The notes: generated from the letters alone by a model not told the origin. A DNA stretch of 64,000 nucleotides from Excoecaria cochinchinensis (GCA_947683425.1 CANTUQ010000297.1:62001-126000); one strand, 5' to 3'. Shown: positions 10,888-22,083, counted from the stretch's first letter. A program made the numbers and translations.

Positions 10888-11781
10888 ATGATGCAAGATA
10901 ACGATCAAGATTATGAGTTGGTCCTTTTGCGAGCTCAAGTGAATGATATGATGAGGGAGATGCAAGAGTTACGACAATTGTATTCAACTTCACCAGTCAC
11001 CTATTCACCTTCTTTTGAAGATCCTCACTCTTCATGTATATCACAAGAGTCTCACTTTACCCGTATCGAACGTCTTTCAAACTACATCTCTTGTAGAGAG
11101 AAGGAATACCAAGCAGAAAGGAGGGAGATACAAGAGTCTAACTCTGCCAAAATCGAAAGCTTTTTAGACTACATATATTGCAGAGAGAAACAATTTTGTA
11201 CAGAAAAGGGAGAGTTGCAGGCTACAATCGATTATCAAGAGGAGAGAATCAAGGCTCAAGGGGATTTATTAAAGAGTCAAGCATTGGAGATCCAAAATTT
11301 GGAATCCAAGTTAGAAATTTTAATTGTCTCTCCGAGTGATCAAAAAGATGGTGGTGAATTGAGTCATGCACCTATAGAGATTAATGAGAATATTGAAACT
11401 TTTGAGGATGGGTTGCATGAAGAAGAAAATGAGCCAATTATTGTTGAAGATAAATCTTGTGTTTTTTTGGAAACTAATTTCAATTTTTCTATGCAGGATA
11501 ATGCACCAAAGGAGCAAGAGTTGAATGATTCTCAAATGGAAACACTGAATTCAGTCCATTTGAAGGATTTATTTAGGCTTGAAGAGCCGGTAGAGTTCGT
11601 GTATAGTGAACCCAAGGTGGAGTCATACTTCATCGAAGACATGGAATTTCCCACCTTGGTAGCTTTCGATGATTTTCTCCTACTGATGGGGGAAAATGAA
11701 GAGCAAAAACCGGAAAGACCATTATTTGGTTCACAAGCTCGTCCACCCGAGAGTGAAATGAGTCGAGCTGGGACTCAATAA
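10888..11781 (+). CDS. ORF1 of pol-less element, coiled-coil protein, 297 aa
   Basis: An intact ORF starts at ATG 10888, shortly after a splice-acceptor-like TTTTGCAG at about 10857-10864. Residues 1-150 are rich in Glu, Gln, Lys and Leu with heptad-like spacing, suggesting a long coiled coil. A short segment is repeated: YISCREKEYQAERREIQ and YIYCREKQFCTEKGELQ share the core Y-I-x-CREK. The C-terminal half is acidic. There is no CCHC knuckle or recognisable capsid domain, so calling it Gag would be a guess based on position only. It sits where gag sits in related Gypsy elements. I do not recognise the family. Confidence 0.7.
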   Translation: MMQDNDQDYELVLLRAQVNDMMREMQELRQLYSTSPVTYSPSFEDPHSSCISQESHFTRIERLSNYISCREKEYQAERREIQESNSAKIESFLDYIYCREKQFCTEKGELQATIDYQEERIKAQGDLLKSQALEIQNLESKLEILIVSPSDQKDGGELSHAPIEINENIETFEDGLHEEENEPIIVEDKSCVFLETNFNFSMQDNAPKEQELNDSQMETLNSVHLKDLFRLEEPVEFVYSEPKVESYFIEDMEFPTLVAFDDFLLLMGENEEQKPERPLFGSQARPPESEMSRAGTQ

Positions 11782-14044
11782 ACCAGAACTTTTATTTTTC
11801 TTAACCCTTCCTATTTAATTTTCTGTCATTTTTCTGTGTTTATGTTTTAATTTTTAATTACTAGTTGTATTTTTATTTTTATTTTTCTAAAAAAAATAAA
11901 AATTAAAATAAAAAAAAATATAACAATAATAATAATAAAAAAAAAATTTATTATATATATTTTTATAAAATAATATTCCTTAAATTTTTGGTGTGTTAGA
12001 AAGTTAATTTGTTGTTTTTAATGTTTAATTTGTTGATTTTAATTTTTGGTTTTAAATTGGTTTTGATTGGTTTTATTGTTTTGGGATTTAACAGGGAGAA
12101 TAACTTAGAATTTAAAGAAAGGAATTTGCACCAAAATTGTGCAGTGCGGAAGTGGGGCAGTAGCAAATTATCAATTATCTCACAGTGGCAATTAAAATTG
12201 TTGTCACCGTGAGATACGTTCCATCAAGGCAGTAGAGTCAGGTAAGGAACGAAAACACAGCTGTGCTTATTTCAAAAGCACAGCTATGCTTTCATTTAAA
12301 AAGCACGCCGAAACGCTGCGCTGGAAAAAGCACAGCTGTGCTTATTTCAAAAGCACAGCTGTGCGTTTTCGCACAGCCCATTAAACACGCTGTGCTCCCT
12401 CTTTCTTCCTCTTTCTCTTTTCTTCTCCTCTTCTCCCCCTGTTCTTCAAAAAATTAAAAGTTTTCTCTCAAATTCTCTTTGATCTTCACTGACAATCCAA
12501 GCTCATCTCAGGTAATTTTTATTTTGTGCATTTGTATGGAGCTTAATTGGAATTCTCTTCATCTTAATTTTGCATTTCCCTTCCTATTTACCGATGCTGA
12601 TCTTCCCTAAAATTTCTGCAAAATTCTAGATTTTTGGGGTTAAGAATTAAGAGCTCTCTTCCTTTATTTATCTTTCAAAAATTTTTAAGTCAATTAACTA
12701 ATTTCTACAGATTACAGGTACGCATTTTCTCATCATGTTCATTTAAATTTTTGCGTTCTTTTTCTAATTCCATTGTGCACTGAGCTTCAATCAAATAAAT
12801 TTATGTTGTTATTGAATTTTTTTTTATTGAGATGTGTTATTCTCTTGCTAATAGGTGTTTAGGATGAGGAAGTTGTGATAAATAATTTGGATTATAATCC
12901 TGCTCGCCAGATGCTTGATGAAATGCTTAAATGAGAAATTCATGTCGAAATTTGGGACTTGTAATGTGAAAATGCAACATAATTGTTTATTTTTCTTCCC
13001 AACTCAGTTAATATGATTTGTTGAGGTTTTGTTCATATCTAGTTGGCATGAATCAGGCTGCTTAAACATGCACATATGTCACTGTTGGCATGCTCACTGC
13101 TGGTTTGGAACTTGCAATGAATGAACTTTATTTAAACATATTGTACATTGAGCATTTACAGCTTGAGCCTAGTTTCGTATTTGTGTTTGTGTTTATTTGC
13201 TCTTATGGCAGTGTTGAGTTGGTGGGTGCCATTGGATTTGAAATTGAACTTATTGATCATTGTGTTAGAAGGGATATGATCTTGTGTTCTGTCTTGAAAG
13301 TAGCTTGCTGATATTTGGAGTTTGGGCTTGAAAATTCTGAATTGAATTGTTTTGATATAATTGGGGCATTATGCGATAGTGTGAATATGGAAGGAAAGTT
13401 TTTGCAAGTTAAATTCTAATTGCTTGAGGTTATGCTTGGTATTATCTTGTTTTAATGATGTTGCTGTTGCTTTAGTTTTAATTTAGATGCAATTGAATAT
13501 TGTACTTGATTGAATTGAGTCAAATGCATGTTTGCTAGTTCCCGACTAGATGGGATTAGGATAAGTTGTTTTGGATGTCAATTTTTCACATTTTTATTTA
13601 CAAGCAACTTTGAATTTTTCCTACATATTTTTGCTGTGAATGAAGTAGTGATTAAGTGAACTTTGCATTTCTCTGTTATTCTCCAATAATTGCATTTATT
13701 TTATTTTGGCGTGTACACTTCAAGAATTGATTACTTGTGCTTATTTTTCTTTTACACCGTGTGCTTTTCATTTTTAATTTCTTTAAATTCTAATGTGTGC
13801 AATTTTTCAATTTTCTCTATTTTGTGCATAGACTTTGTACTTCAATAGGTTATACATTTGCCTTATGCTTAATGTTTCAATTTTTGCATCATCATTAGCT
13901 AGAAAGTATATTTATTTCGCAAATTCTGTTGTGACGTGTTGGTGAGTTTTGATATTATTCTTCCAATTTAGTTATAGATGTGGTATGCACTTAATGAAAC
14001 CAAGAATGTTTTGAACAAAGTGTTTACTTTCTTTTTCAGGAACC
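11782..14044 (+). other. Inter-ORF region with possible 5'-UTR intron
   Basis: It holds A-rich tracts at 11889-11945, a hairpin at 12177-12215, four more GCACAGCTGTGC-type palindromes (about 12255, 12279, 12330 and 12353) and a CT-rich tract at 12395-12445 resembling a plant promoter or 5' UTR. CTCAG/GTAATT at 12511 looks like a splice donor and CTTTTTCAG/GAACC at 14039 an acceptor five bases before the ORF2 start. This suggests ORF2 is made from a spliced transcript with an intron of about 1.5 kb. No coding sequence was recognised. Confidence 0.6.
12177..12215. repeat. Hairpin resembling those in the Gypsy LTR at 61961
   Basis: The arms ATCTCACAGTGGCAAT and ATTGTTGTCACCGTGAGAT pair with a short AT loop and few mismatches. 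The arm core TCACRGTGRCAA is the same as in the six tandem hairpins at 61961-62357, in a different element family. Confidence 0.75.
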
Positions 14045-15574
14045 ATGGTTCGCAACAGAGAGGAGCAACCATCAGCGCCCATTCAGCCTCCTGATTGGTT
14101 GACTCCAGCGCAGCGCAACCTGTTCAACAAGCTGGCTGCGAAGATTATTATTTCGAGTAGGTTCATGAGTATGAAGATACTCATTGACCTGGGCATTCAA
14201 GAGAGGGTATTATCTCTGCTGAGGAACATTGGATGGGAGGAGTTCTTTTCTCTGAATGGTCCGACTTATCCTGAGATAACATTGGAGTTCCTTAGTACGT
14301 TTCAGTACTCTCCTAGGTTATCTCTGGATGATTGGAATACCATTCAGTTTAGAGTGCGCAATATCCCTTATTTTCTATCGATTTCTGACCTGGCGAGATA
14401 CTTGAGATTGCCAGTGGATGGGGAGGTACATGTTGTGGGTGAATCAACTGCGCACTGGGCTATTGTTGGGAAACCCAACATGGAATTTAATGCGCGAAAC
14501 ACCAAGTCTACCAAACTCCGCTCTCCGGTATATCAGTACTTGCATAGAGTTATGACATCATCAGCGTTTATGCGACCAGAGTGCCCTAGCAATGTGAGTA
14601 CATCTGACCTATTTTTTTTATATGCTATGGAGGCTGGGGTACGAGTGAATGCAGTACCCTGGTTGTGTAAGCAGCTGAAGAGAGCTGCAGCCACCTCAGG
14701 AAAGAGGATTGGGATCGGTGGGTTGATCACCGTTATTATGAGGGCCCTGCATCTACCTACTGCCGACATGGGCAGACACTTGACGTCGTCTTATTTTATT
14801 GATGAGGAGGTAGTGCTTAGATGTAGGATAGCTATAGAGGATCCCTCTTCTGAGTGTGGCTATAGAGTTAGGAGAGCGGAGGAGGAGGCTCAGGACTTGG
14901 GTGATGATGGAGAGGGTGATTCTGATGATGCCCCAGTGCCAGTTGATCATGATGATGCTCCACCACCACCACCACCGCCACAGGGACCGGTATTCAGTAC
15001 ATACAGTAGGAGGGTGAGACGGAGGAGTGATATTCCCTTCTCCCCTCCAGATATGAGTCGGTATGCTCAAGGGCATGATGAGCCATCTTCTTCTACAGCC
15101 CCTCCACCCTCAGCTCCATATTTAGATGCTTCGGTGGTCCAGACTTTGATATCGGAGATGCGGACTATGACTGCTACGATGACACGGTTTGAGACTACAG
15201 TTAGCATGATTCATGATTCGTTCAGTGAGTCGAGGAGGGAGCAGGCAGCTTTTCAGGAGAGGGTGTGGGAGAGATTGGATGAGCTGAGCAGAGGATTGGC
15301 GGAGGTTAGGGCAGCTACCTCTCAGAGTGACCAGATGATCTCTGGCATGGACTTATCGGTACAGCGAGCTTGGGAGCGACTGGCTTCTATTGAGATTCAG
15401 ATGGAGCAGGTGCGCCGAGATATGGTCCTGGGAGCTGAGCAGAGAGATGCATTTTTGGGATCCTTCCAGCACAGGATTATGACACAGTTGGACAGGTTGA
15501 GCGTTGAGATTCGTGGATTTTTCACTCCTGTTTCCACTGTGTTTCCTCCACATCTGAGACGACCACCACAGTAA
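14045..15574 (+). CDS. ORF2 of pol-less element, Athila ORF1-like, 509 aa
   Basis: An intact ORF starts at ATG 14045 in a good plant context (AACCATGG). About residues 20-280 form a globular domain with the text TYPEITLEFLSTF, typical of the Athila ORF1-like / plant retrotransposon protein family that occupies an env-like or extra-ORF position in Gypsy elements. Residues around 285-330 are acidic, then proline-rich (a run of seven Pro), followed by a Ser/Pro linker. The last 150 residues are a predicted coiled coil rich in Glu, Gln and Arg. There is no clear transmembrane helix or signal peptide. The biochemical role of this family is not established. The ORF is uninterrupted in a young element, so it may help mobilisation, but that is inference. 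Confidence 0.75.
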   Translation: MVRNREEQPSAPIQPPDWLTPAQRNLFNKLAAKIIISSRFMSMKILIDLGIQERVLSLLRNIGWEEFFSLNGPTYPEITLEFLSTFQYSPRLSLDDWNTIQFRVRNIPYFLSISDLARYLRLPVDGEVHVVGESTAHWAIVGKPNMEFNARNTKSTKLRSPVYQYLHRVMTSSAFMRPECPSNVSTSDLFFLYAMEAGVRVNAVPWLCKQLKRAAATSGKRIGIGGLITVIMRALHLPTADMGRHLTSSYFIDEEVVLRCRIAIEDPSSECGYRVRRAEEEAQDLGDDGEGDSDDAPVPVDHDDAPPPPPPPQGPVFSTYSRRVRRRSDIPFSPPDMSRYAQGHDEPSSSTAPPPSAPYLDASVVQTLISEMRTMTATMTRFETTVSMIHDSFSESRREQAAFQERVWERLDELSRGLAEVRAATSQSDQMISGMDLSVQRAWERLASIEIQMEQVRRDMVLGAEQRDAFLGSFQHRIMTQLDRLSVEIRGFFTPVSTVFPPHLRRPPQ

Positions 15575-16991
15575 TATATTGTATATATATTTCAGGAAGT
15601 GATTCGTACACAACAGATTTTGTATATATTTATTTATTTATTTTAGTTAATGAAATTGATGAAGTCAGGCAATGTATGATTTTATTTACTTTATTATATT
15701 TTGGAATTGTGTGGCTGAGCCAATGACGTGTGATAGGATAGATATTAATTGTGTTGGCTATGAATCTCACAGATTTCAGAGTATTTCGATTTTGCACAGT
15801 GATTATTGGATTCTTGCACAGGTTTTGAATTTTCTTCATTTTGCACAGGTGGCATGCAGAAATTTTGTATGGTTGTTAATTTTGTACAGTAATTATTTTA
15901 TGTTTGCCATTTTTGAGATGCTTGCAATTGATTTTAAATTGCAATGAGATTTAGCACAGCATAGAGGAAATTTTTTGAAAAATATCTTTGTGTGCTTCAC
16001 TTTCTTGCACTGAGGACAGTGCAACATTTTGAGTTTGGGGTGGAGTACCATTTCAATTCTTCAAATCAAAACCAGTTCCGTTTTATTGTGTCTTTTTAAT
16101 TGTTGTGTGTTTAGGGTAACATTTTAAATTTTTAGTAGTTTTTAATTAATTTTTGTTTTGTTTGTGGCGTGTTTGTGTCAAGTTTGTGTCTAAATATTTT
16201 TATGGTTGTTTCTTTTTGATTTTCCTTCGATTTAAATTTTTATTTCGTCCTAATAGTTCTCAATTGTGAATGATTTTGATCTCAGGTTTAGAAATTTGTG
16301 TTTCATTCAATATTAAGTTGAGTGAGAAATAGTTATGTTTATATCGTTGTTTGTTAGACTGCATGTAAACCTTAAATATACTTTGCAATTTCTAAATTTT
16401 GAGCACTTTGGGCCTGTTTTTAAAAAATTAAGAAAAATCTAGTTGCAATTAGGGGATTAGATGAAAACTCACTGAGAGCACTAGAACCTTTCTGATTACC
16501 CATCGAAGCGACCTCAGATGAGACACAACTTAGAAAATGATTTAGGCAACCTTTCTTGTATAGCTACTTTAAATGACTTTTCCTACCTTAATTTCATTGT
16601 CTCTTGTTAGCCCGTTGAGCCTATCAATTTAGTATGCTAAATGCGTGCTTATTTTATTGTTACACATATTAAAACTACCTTTAGCCTTAAATGATTTTTG
16701 CCTCCCTTTGAAGAGTGGCCACTCTAGTAAGGTTGGGTTTCTATTTTGGGTAAAAAGGAGTTTAGATTTTGTCAATTCTTGGTGTAAATTTCTGTTTGAG
16801 AATTGATTGGTGTGTGTAATGGAGAGTTGAGCCCATTTAAAGAAATGAGTTTGGGGTTGATAAAGAGGAATGTGATTTAAGTGGTTTATTGGTCTTGTAA
16901 AAATTAAAGCTCAATTGTAGTTCTTGCTGGGATTTATAGACGAATTAAGTACTTTATTTATTGTTAATGGCTAGTTGGTTTTTATGCTTCT

Positions 16992-17082
<91 letters not shown>

Positions 17083-17822
17083 TAAATAAAAATTTGAAAA
17101 AGAAGAAGCATTGTAAGTTTTTCCTAGCTGATTGGGCAAAATGTGAGTTTAGGGTACAAAATTTAGTGAGACTTGAACTAGTGCTTTGTGAAAATCGGTG
17201 TTGAATATTATGTGGCATTTGTTATTGTGAGTTGAGTTTGATGATGCTAAGGTGTCTTTTAGGCCAATTTTATTTTGATTATATGCAATTGAGTTGGGAA
17301 TATTTATTAGTACAGTTGGGTGATTGTGGTTTGTTTAGGTAGTGGCTATTTTTCTCTAGTGACTTGATCTTTCTTTGTTAGCCAATTTACCTAAGCCTAA
17401 CGTTACAACCAAAATGTAAGACCTCTTGTTTCTTTGTTTTGTCTTGTTCTATTCAGTGGAGATGACCTTTTAGTAAGGTTTGGTACGTAAGAAAAGGCAT
17501 ATGGTGTTTCTTGAGCTTTGAGTGAAAAGCCATGAGTGCATTCATGCATTCGAGTTGATTCATTTTTCCAACATTGTATCTAGAAGTTTTGTTTTTAAAT
17601 GATAAAAATTCTGTTTTGGCCTTTTGCACACACACACACAGAAATTGTTTAGTATGTTCTTGTGTTTATTTGTTATTTAGTGAGCATTGGTATTTGCAAA
17701 CTTATTTTCTTGTCCCTTAATTGAGAATGACTCCTTATTTTCTTTTGTTGAGATTGAGATGATCGAGAATGTGGTTCATTCAGTTTACTCGAGGACGAGT
17801 AAAGGTTTGAGTTTGGGGTAGT
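15575..17822 (+). other. 3' non-coding part of the pol-less element
   Basis: No coding sequence was found. It contains an AT microsatellite (about 17007-17072) followed by AAAT repeats, a short CA run near 17629, and the purine-rich tract GAGTTTGGGGTAG just before the 3' LTR, which should prime plus-strand DNA. A similar GAGTTTGGGGTGG tract occurs at about 16030-16044, a possible second polypurine tract. Confidence 0.65.
17007..17090. repeat. AT microsatellite plus AAAT run
   Basis: About 33 uninterrupted AT dinucleotides followed by four to five AAAT units, after a poly-A run. It lies inside the retroelement interior. Confidence 0.95.
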
Positions 17823-19770
17823 TGATAAGTTGCAATTATATTAATATTTTAGATTAATTATTGGCCTAATTATATGTTTTATTTATTTAATTTTAATAAT
17901 AATTAATGAGTTTTTGTATTTTTATTAATTTATAGTATTTTTATAATTTTTAATAAGTTTGGAATGTTTTCAGGTGTTATATTATTAATCGGAGCTAAAT
18001 TGGAGGTTGTGGGGTGAATTTAGAAGAATTAAGGCAAAAAGAGGCAGATTTGCCTATTGCACAGCCGTGCTTTCGGATTGCACAGCTGTGCTTTCGGATT
18101 GCACAGCTGTGCAGGTGCAAGGCACAGCTGTGTCACGCAAATGAAGCGCGCACACGGAGCTTGACGACGCAAATATCGCCTCTCTCCCCCAGAAGCACAG
18201 CCGTGCTTCCTCGCAGAGCACAGCCGTGTAACGCATGAGGCGCGCGAGGATGAGGAACGACACTCATTGCACAGCCGTGCTAATGAAATGCACAGCTGTG
18301 TCACGCTGTTTCCCACAACGATGCAACGACGCAAGAAACCCTAGCGCCCCCCCATTTAATTCCAGGACACAGCTGTGCTTATCAAAGCACAGCTGTGCTT
18401 TTCTTCAGTTAAATACAATATGACGCCGCTGCATTCGGGGAGCTGGTAGTTTTTAGGTTTAGTTTTAATTGTATTTTTCTCTCTTCTCCTTAGGGGAGAC
18501 TTAGATTTATTTTCCATTAAATTCCAGCAATATTTTATTTAATTTCCATGTTTTAATTCTTCTTTTAAACTTTGTTTTAGCTTAGATTTCATTTCAAATT
18601 GCACTTTTATTCCAATTTAATTTAGATTATTTTTATTTTAATTTTGTATTTTGGGATTTAAGGAAATTCAACGGTGGATGAACAAGAACTTCAAGATCCA
18701 TTTTCTCTTTTCATCAAGGGTGTATTCTAAACTTAATTTTTCATATTTTATATTTATATTCTTGATGTTAAGGTAGTTGTTCATACTTGGGAGTTCTTGA
18801 ATCATCTGTGTATTCTGGAAATTTGGTAATGAATATTTTCATGTTTTCTTTTATTCCTCTTGTTATAAATTGTTTTGCCAATATGATGATAATTGGAGCT
18901 AAATCTGAAAATTGTTATTTGTGCAAATGTTCTATTCTTTTAATACTGACATTTATATTTCCAGCTAAATCCGGGATGGTAGGTTGGTTTGTGGGTGTTC
19001 ATATTATTAGATTAAGAATTGTGAGAAATAAATAGGTTTTAGATAACTGAATCCGGGATGGTAGGTTGTCTTAGATCTAGGAATTGGTCATATTATACAT
19101 ATAGTTCAGTTTTATCTTCTCTGAAATTATATGTTGTTGCTGAATTGAATGCAAGTTAAGGGGAGATCTACCAGGATAAACTTTGATTGTAATCAGTTCA
19201 TAAATACATACATATGCTCTGTTCTATTTTAATCAACTTTCATTGGTTTGATGAATCCAAATTGGTATTTAAATCTGTGAATGTTTATTTTAATAGGTTC
19301 AGAATGGTGGAAGATAAATGAGTTTGATATCTGAATCCGAACTGGTAGGATTATCTGACTTAGAACTTACAAACATGTGATAATGCTAATATATGTGCTG
19401 AATCCGAAAGGTAGGTTCATTAATTAGAATAGCTGAGTCCGAAAGGTAGGCTTGGGTTTAGATAGGTTATCCAGAATTTCATGTTATATTATTTTACCAA
19501 TTTTCAGTTACATATATGAGGATAGAATTTCCCAAGTATTTAATCTCATCTTTGAATAATTTCTTGATGAACAATTTTATTTTCAATTGTTAATTTATTT
19601 TCTGGTTTAGTTTAATCTTCTCCACCAATCACACCGGGGACATCTCAAATTCACTCAACCATAGATATTTAACTGAACAATCCTTTTTCCCTTGGGTACG
19701 ATAACTCGGGGTCCTAACTATACCCCACTTTATTACTTGTCGATTCGGTACACTTGCCGAGGACCCGTCA
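17823..19770 (+). repeat. 3' LTR of the pol-less retroelement
   Basis: 1948 bp, nearly identical to 8804-10751. Differences include restoration of a perfect palindrome at 18101 (GCACAGCTGTGC versus GCACAGCTATGC at 9082) and a C-run length change near 18345. Confidence 0.95.
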
Positions 19771-20054
19771 ATAGGCCCCCTCCTCCTTTAAGGAAGGTAT
19801 GAGAAAATTCTCTAGATACCAAAACTCTGTCGGTTTCACCACTCGCCGGTTTTTGCACTCCAAGTGGTTTTTAGACTGTGAACGAGCTGCTGTCATCCCA
19901 CTTGTAGATATCAGCCAGACCAGTGACGCCAGAAGGGATCCTTGTAATCGCTTTCGCTAAAGTATCTGCGCTACAAGAGGTAGGTAGCATATAATCCGTT
20001 TATGTTACCTCCATATATGCATGTGGCATGTTGGTATATAAATCTTTCAGAAAG

Positions 20055-20669
20055 AAAGAAATCAATTTCTTTTAATTAAAAGTTTTGGATTTTACTATCA
20101 GGCAACCAAAAACAATCAAAAATCAAAATGAAAAAAAATCATAAAATAGCAAAAAAAATATTGAAATTATTTCATTTTTAAGAAAAAAATTAATTTTATA
20201 TGTTCTAATTTCATACAAAAAAGAAAAATATATTATGAAGATTGAGATTTTGAGTCCTTAGCATTCCTTCATAGAACATATCAAAGTTTCTCCAAGAGAA
20301 AACTCATCTTTTAGTTTGGACGAGCCGATAAGAGAAAGCATAAGTCTGAGTCATGCACTATCTATCTCCACGAGATCGTGTTCCATTAATAGTTTGAAAA
20401 TTTTAAAGAATCAAAATTATAACCACCACAATGGCAATAAAAACAGTCACAATTTCATTATGGAGAATGTGACGATTTTGCAGTGAATATAGTTATTTGA
20501 TTCTAAGATAAATAGTATTATTCTTTAAGGATTTTTAGTGCAAAGTTTTTTTTCTCTATACGTGAGATTTTCTATTAAATAGTTCGTAGGTTTTGAATTT
20601 TCAAAGAGAAAGCAGATAGAGAAATTTTAGTTTCTTTATTTGATTTTACTTTTTTTAATGATAATGCAA
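20055..20669. other. AT-rich spacer, nothing recognised
   Basis: DNA between the solo LTR and the SIRE-like element. It is AT-rich with scattered poly-A and poly-T, and no gene or terminal repeat was seen. Confidence 0.5.
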
Positions 20670-20674
20670 ATTTG

Positions 20675-21898
20675 TGTTGGCTCAAGGCTACATCTCAATT
20701 TTGATGATAATCAAATCTTGAATAAACTTTGTATAAATTCTATTCTTCAATTTTCATTTCAGCTCATTCTCCTCTATATATGGCAAGATCCAAGTCATTT
20801 GTTCAAGACATTCGCATAAAGTAATAGGAGATACTGAAGTTCATTGAAAGTTAGGGTATTATTTTCTGTAAGATCTTTTGAGGAGCTTTGCATACATATT
20901 CATAATTTATAAAAGCTTTTCTTGCATAAAATTTTATTTAAAATACCATGTTTTAACGAAAACAGAATATAAGTTCTGTTGATAACAGAAGCAAAAGTTT
21001 TTACCAACAGAATAGAACAGAAAATATTTCTTTGATCTGTCGCAGCAGAATGACAAGACAGAACAACAATTTCTGTTCTCGCTAAAAGACAAAAATAACG
21101 GCTAGTTTTTCAAAACAATCAGTCTGTCTTCTCTCTAACGGCCATATTTTGATCTGTAACGGCTATAATACATTTTTGGCTATAAATTGAAGTTGTTTTC
21201 AGTTTTAAAGAGGTTAGAGAAGTTGGAAAACATTTATATCTCTTGAGATTCAAGCTTTCATCTTTATCAATCTAATTTCCACATCTTGCACTTCATTTAT
21301 TATAAACCTCCTCAACTAGATTATAGCATTTCTGTTGTAACTCTTGTGTGAGGTAATTTCTGTAAAAGATAGTAAGAAAAGGGTTGGCTAGAACCTTAGA
21401 ATTTCTAGTAAGTGTTTACATCTTTTACTTGGGAAAAAGATTGTGGGTAGAAATATACTAGGTTGTATATTGGCTTAATTCTTGCTTTTAAAAGAATTGT
21501 TAGTGGAGAGTTAAGCTCAAGACAGTGTCTTGGGGAGTGGATGTAGGCTGTTAGGCCGAACCACTATAAATCCTTCGTGTTAATCTATTTCCTCTCCCCT
21601 CTTCTTTATTCTGTTTTAAAAAGAATCTTAACTATTCTGTTTTCTGTTCAAAGAAAATCTTTAAGTTTTAATCTGTCATTAAGAAGTGATTTTCTGCATA
21701 ACTCAAATCTGATTTACAAGAAAAGTTATCGTGTATTTTGTTAATCATCACTTTCTGTATTCATTAAAATTACAGTCACGTGTTCTGTTTGTTTCTGAAT
21801 ATTTTATCAGAACTCCTCTATTCTGTTGAGACAGAAATTAAGCGAAAATTGTTAGACACCCAATTCACCCCCCCTTTTGTGTGTCTTTGGGACCAACA
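20675..21898 (+). repeat. 5' LTR of the SIRE-like element
   Basis: 1224 bp, pairing with 27897-29120. About nine scattered single differences, plus one tight cluster (CAAAGAAAA at about 21650 against TAGGGTTAA at about 28869), separate the two. It has a TATAAATT box near 21181. Confidence 0.95.
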
Positions 21899-21900
21899 AT

Positions 21901-21912
21901 TGGTATCAGAGC
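21901..21912 (+). other. Primer-binding site (initiator-Met tRNA type)
   Basis: TGGTATCAGAGC, the standard Copia primer-binding site, two bases after the LTR end. Confidence 0.95.
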
Positions 21913-21957
21913 AGATCTCATTCTCCTAAGATTTAACAATCTTGAGTGATCCGTAAG

Positions 21958-22083
21958 ATGGCATCGAGTTCTGAAAATCCTCCTGTTGCTACTCCATTCA
22001 AGGAAGGTCATTCTGCTATTACAAGAAAAATGCTAGTTCTGGAAAACAGATATGGGTTATTAAAAATAATGTGCATGCTGTAG
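21958..22083 (+). pseudogene. Gag remnant, 41 codons, internal deletion
   Basis: The ORF starts at ATG 21958 with a Ser/Pro-rich N-terminus and reaches TAG at 22081. After about 20 codons the text no longer looks like Gag. Just downstream, in another frame, is QGPKKDWVPKS, the linker that normally sits between the Gag zinc knuckle and the protease. The capsid and CCHC region has therefore been removed by a deletion joining the start of gag to its end. No complementing gag is present in the window. Confidence 0.75.

Larger units (their letters stand above)
8804..19770 (+). mobile_element. Pol-less LTR retroelement (LARD-like), 10.97 kb
   Basis: Two 1948-bp LTRs start TGATAAGTTGC and end GACCCGTCA, with TSD ATAGG (8799-8803 and 19771-19775). 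The PBS matches the 3' end of plant Asp-tRNA, as in Gypsy Tat/Athila elements. The 7.07-kb interior holds two intact ORFs (10888-11781 and 14045-15574), but I found no protease, RT, RNase H or integrase in any frame. It is therefore a large non-autonomous derivative that would need enzymes from a related Gypsy element. By eye the LTRs differ at roughly a dozen positions, so the insertion is young. Confidence 0.93.
8555..20049. mobile_element. Solo Copia-type LTR, interrupted by nested element
   Basis: The two outer pieces (8555-8803 and 19776-20049, about 523 bp joined) begin TGTTGGAGTCG and end AATCTTTCA. They are flanked by the duplication GAAAG (8550-8554 and 20050-20054). The text CTACAAGAGGTAGGTA and ACCAGTGAC is shared with the LTR of Copia element 1, so this is a related Copia LTR. 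No internal region or second LTR is present, so it is a solo LTR left by LTR-LTR recombination. A large LTR retroelement sits inside it. Confidence 0.85.

Noticed and set aside
16982..17218. Minus-strand frame with a long IY repeat
   Set aside because: Translation of the AT microsatellite.
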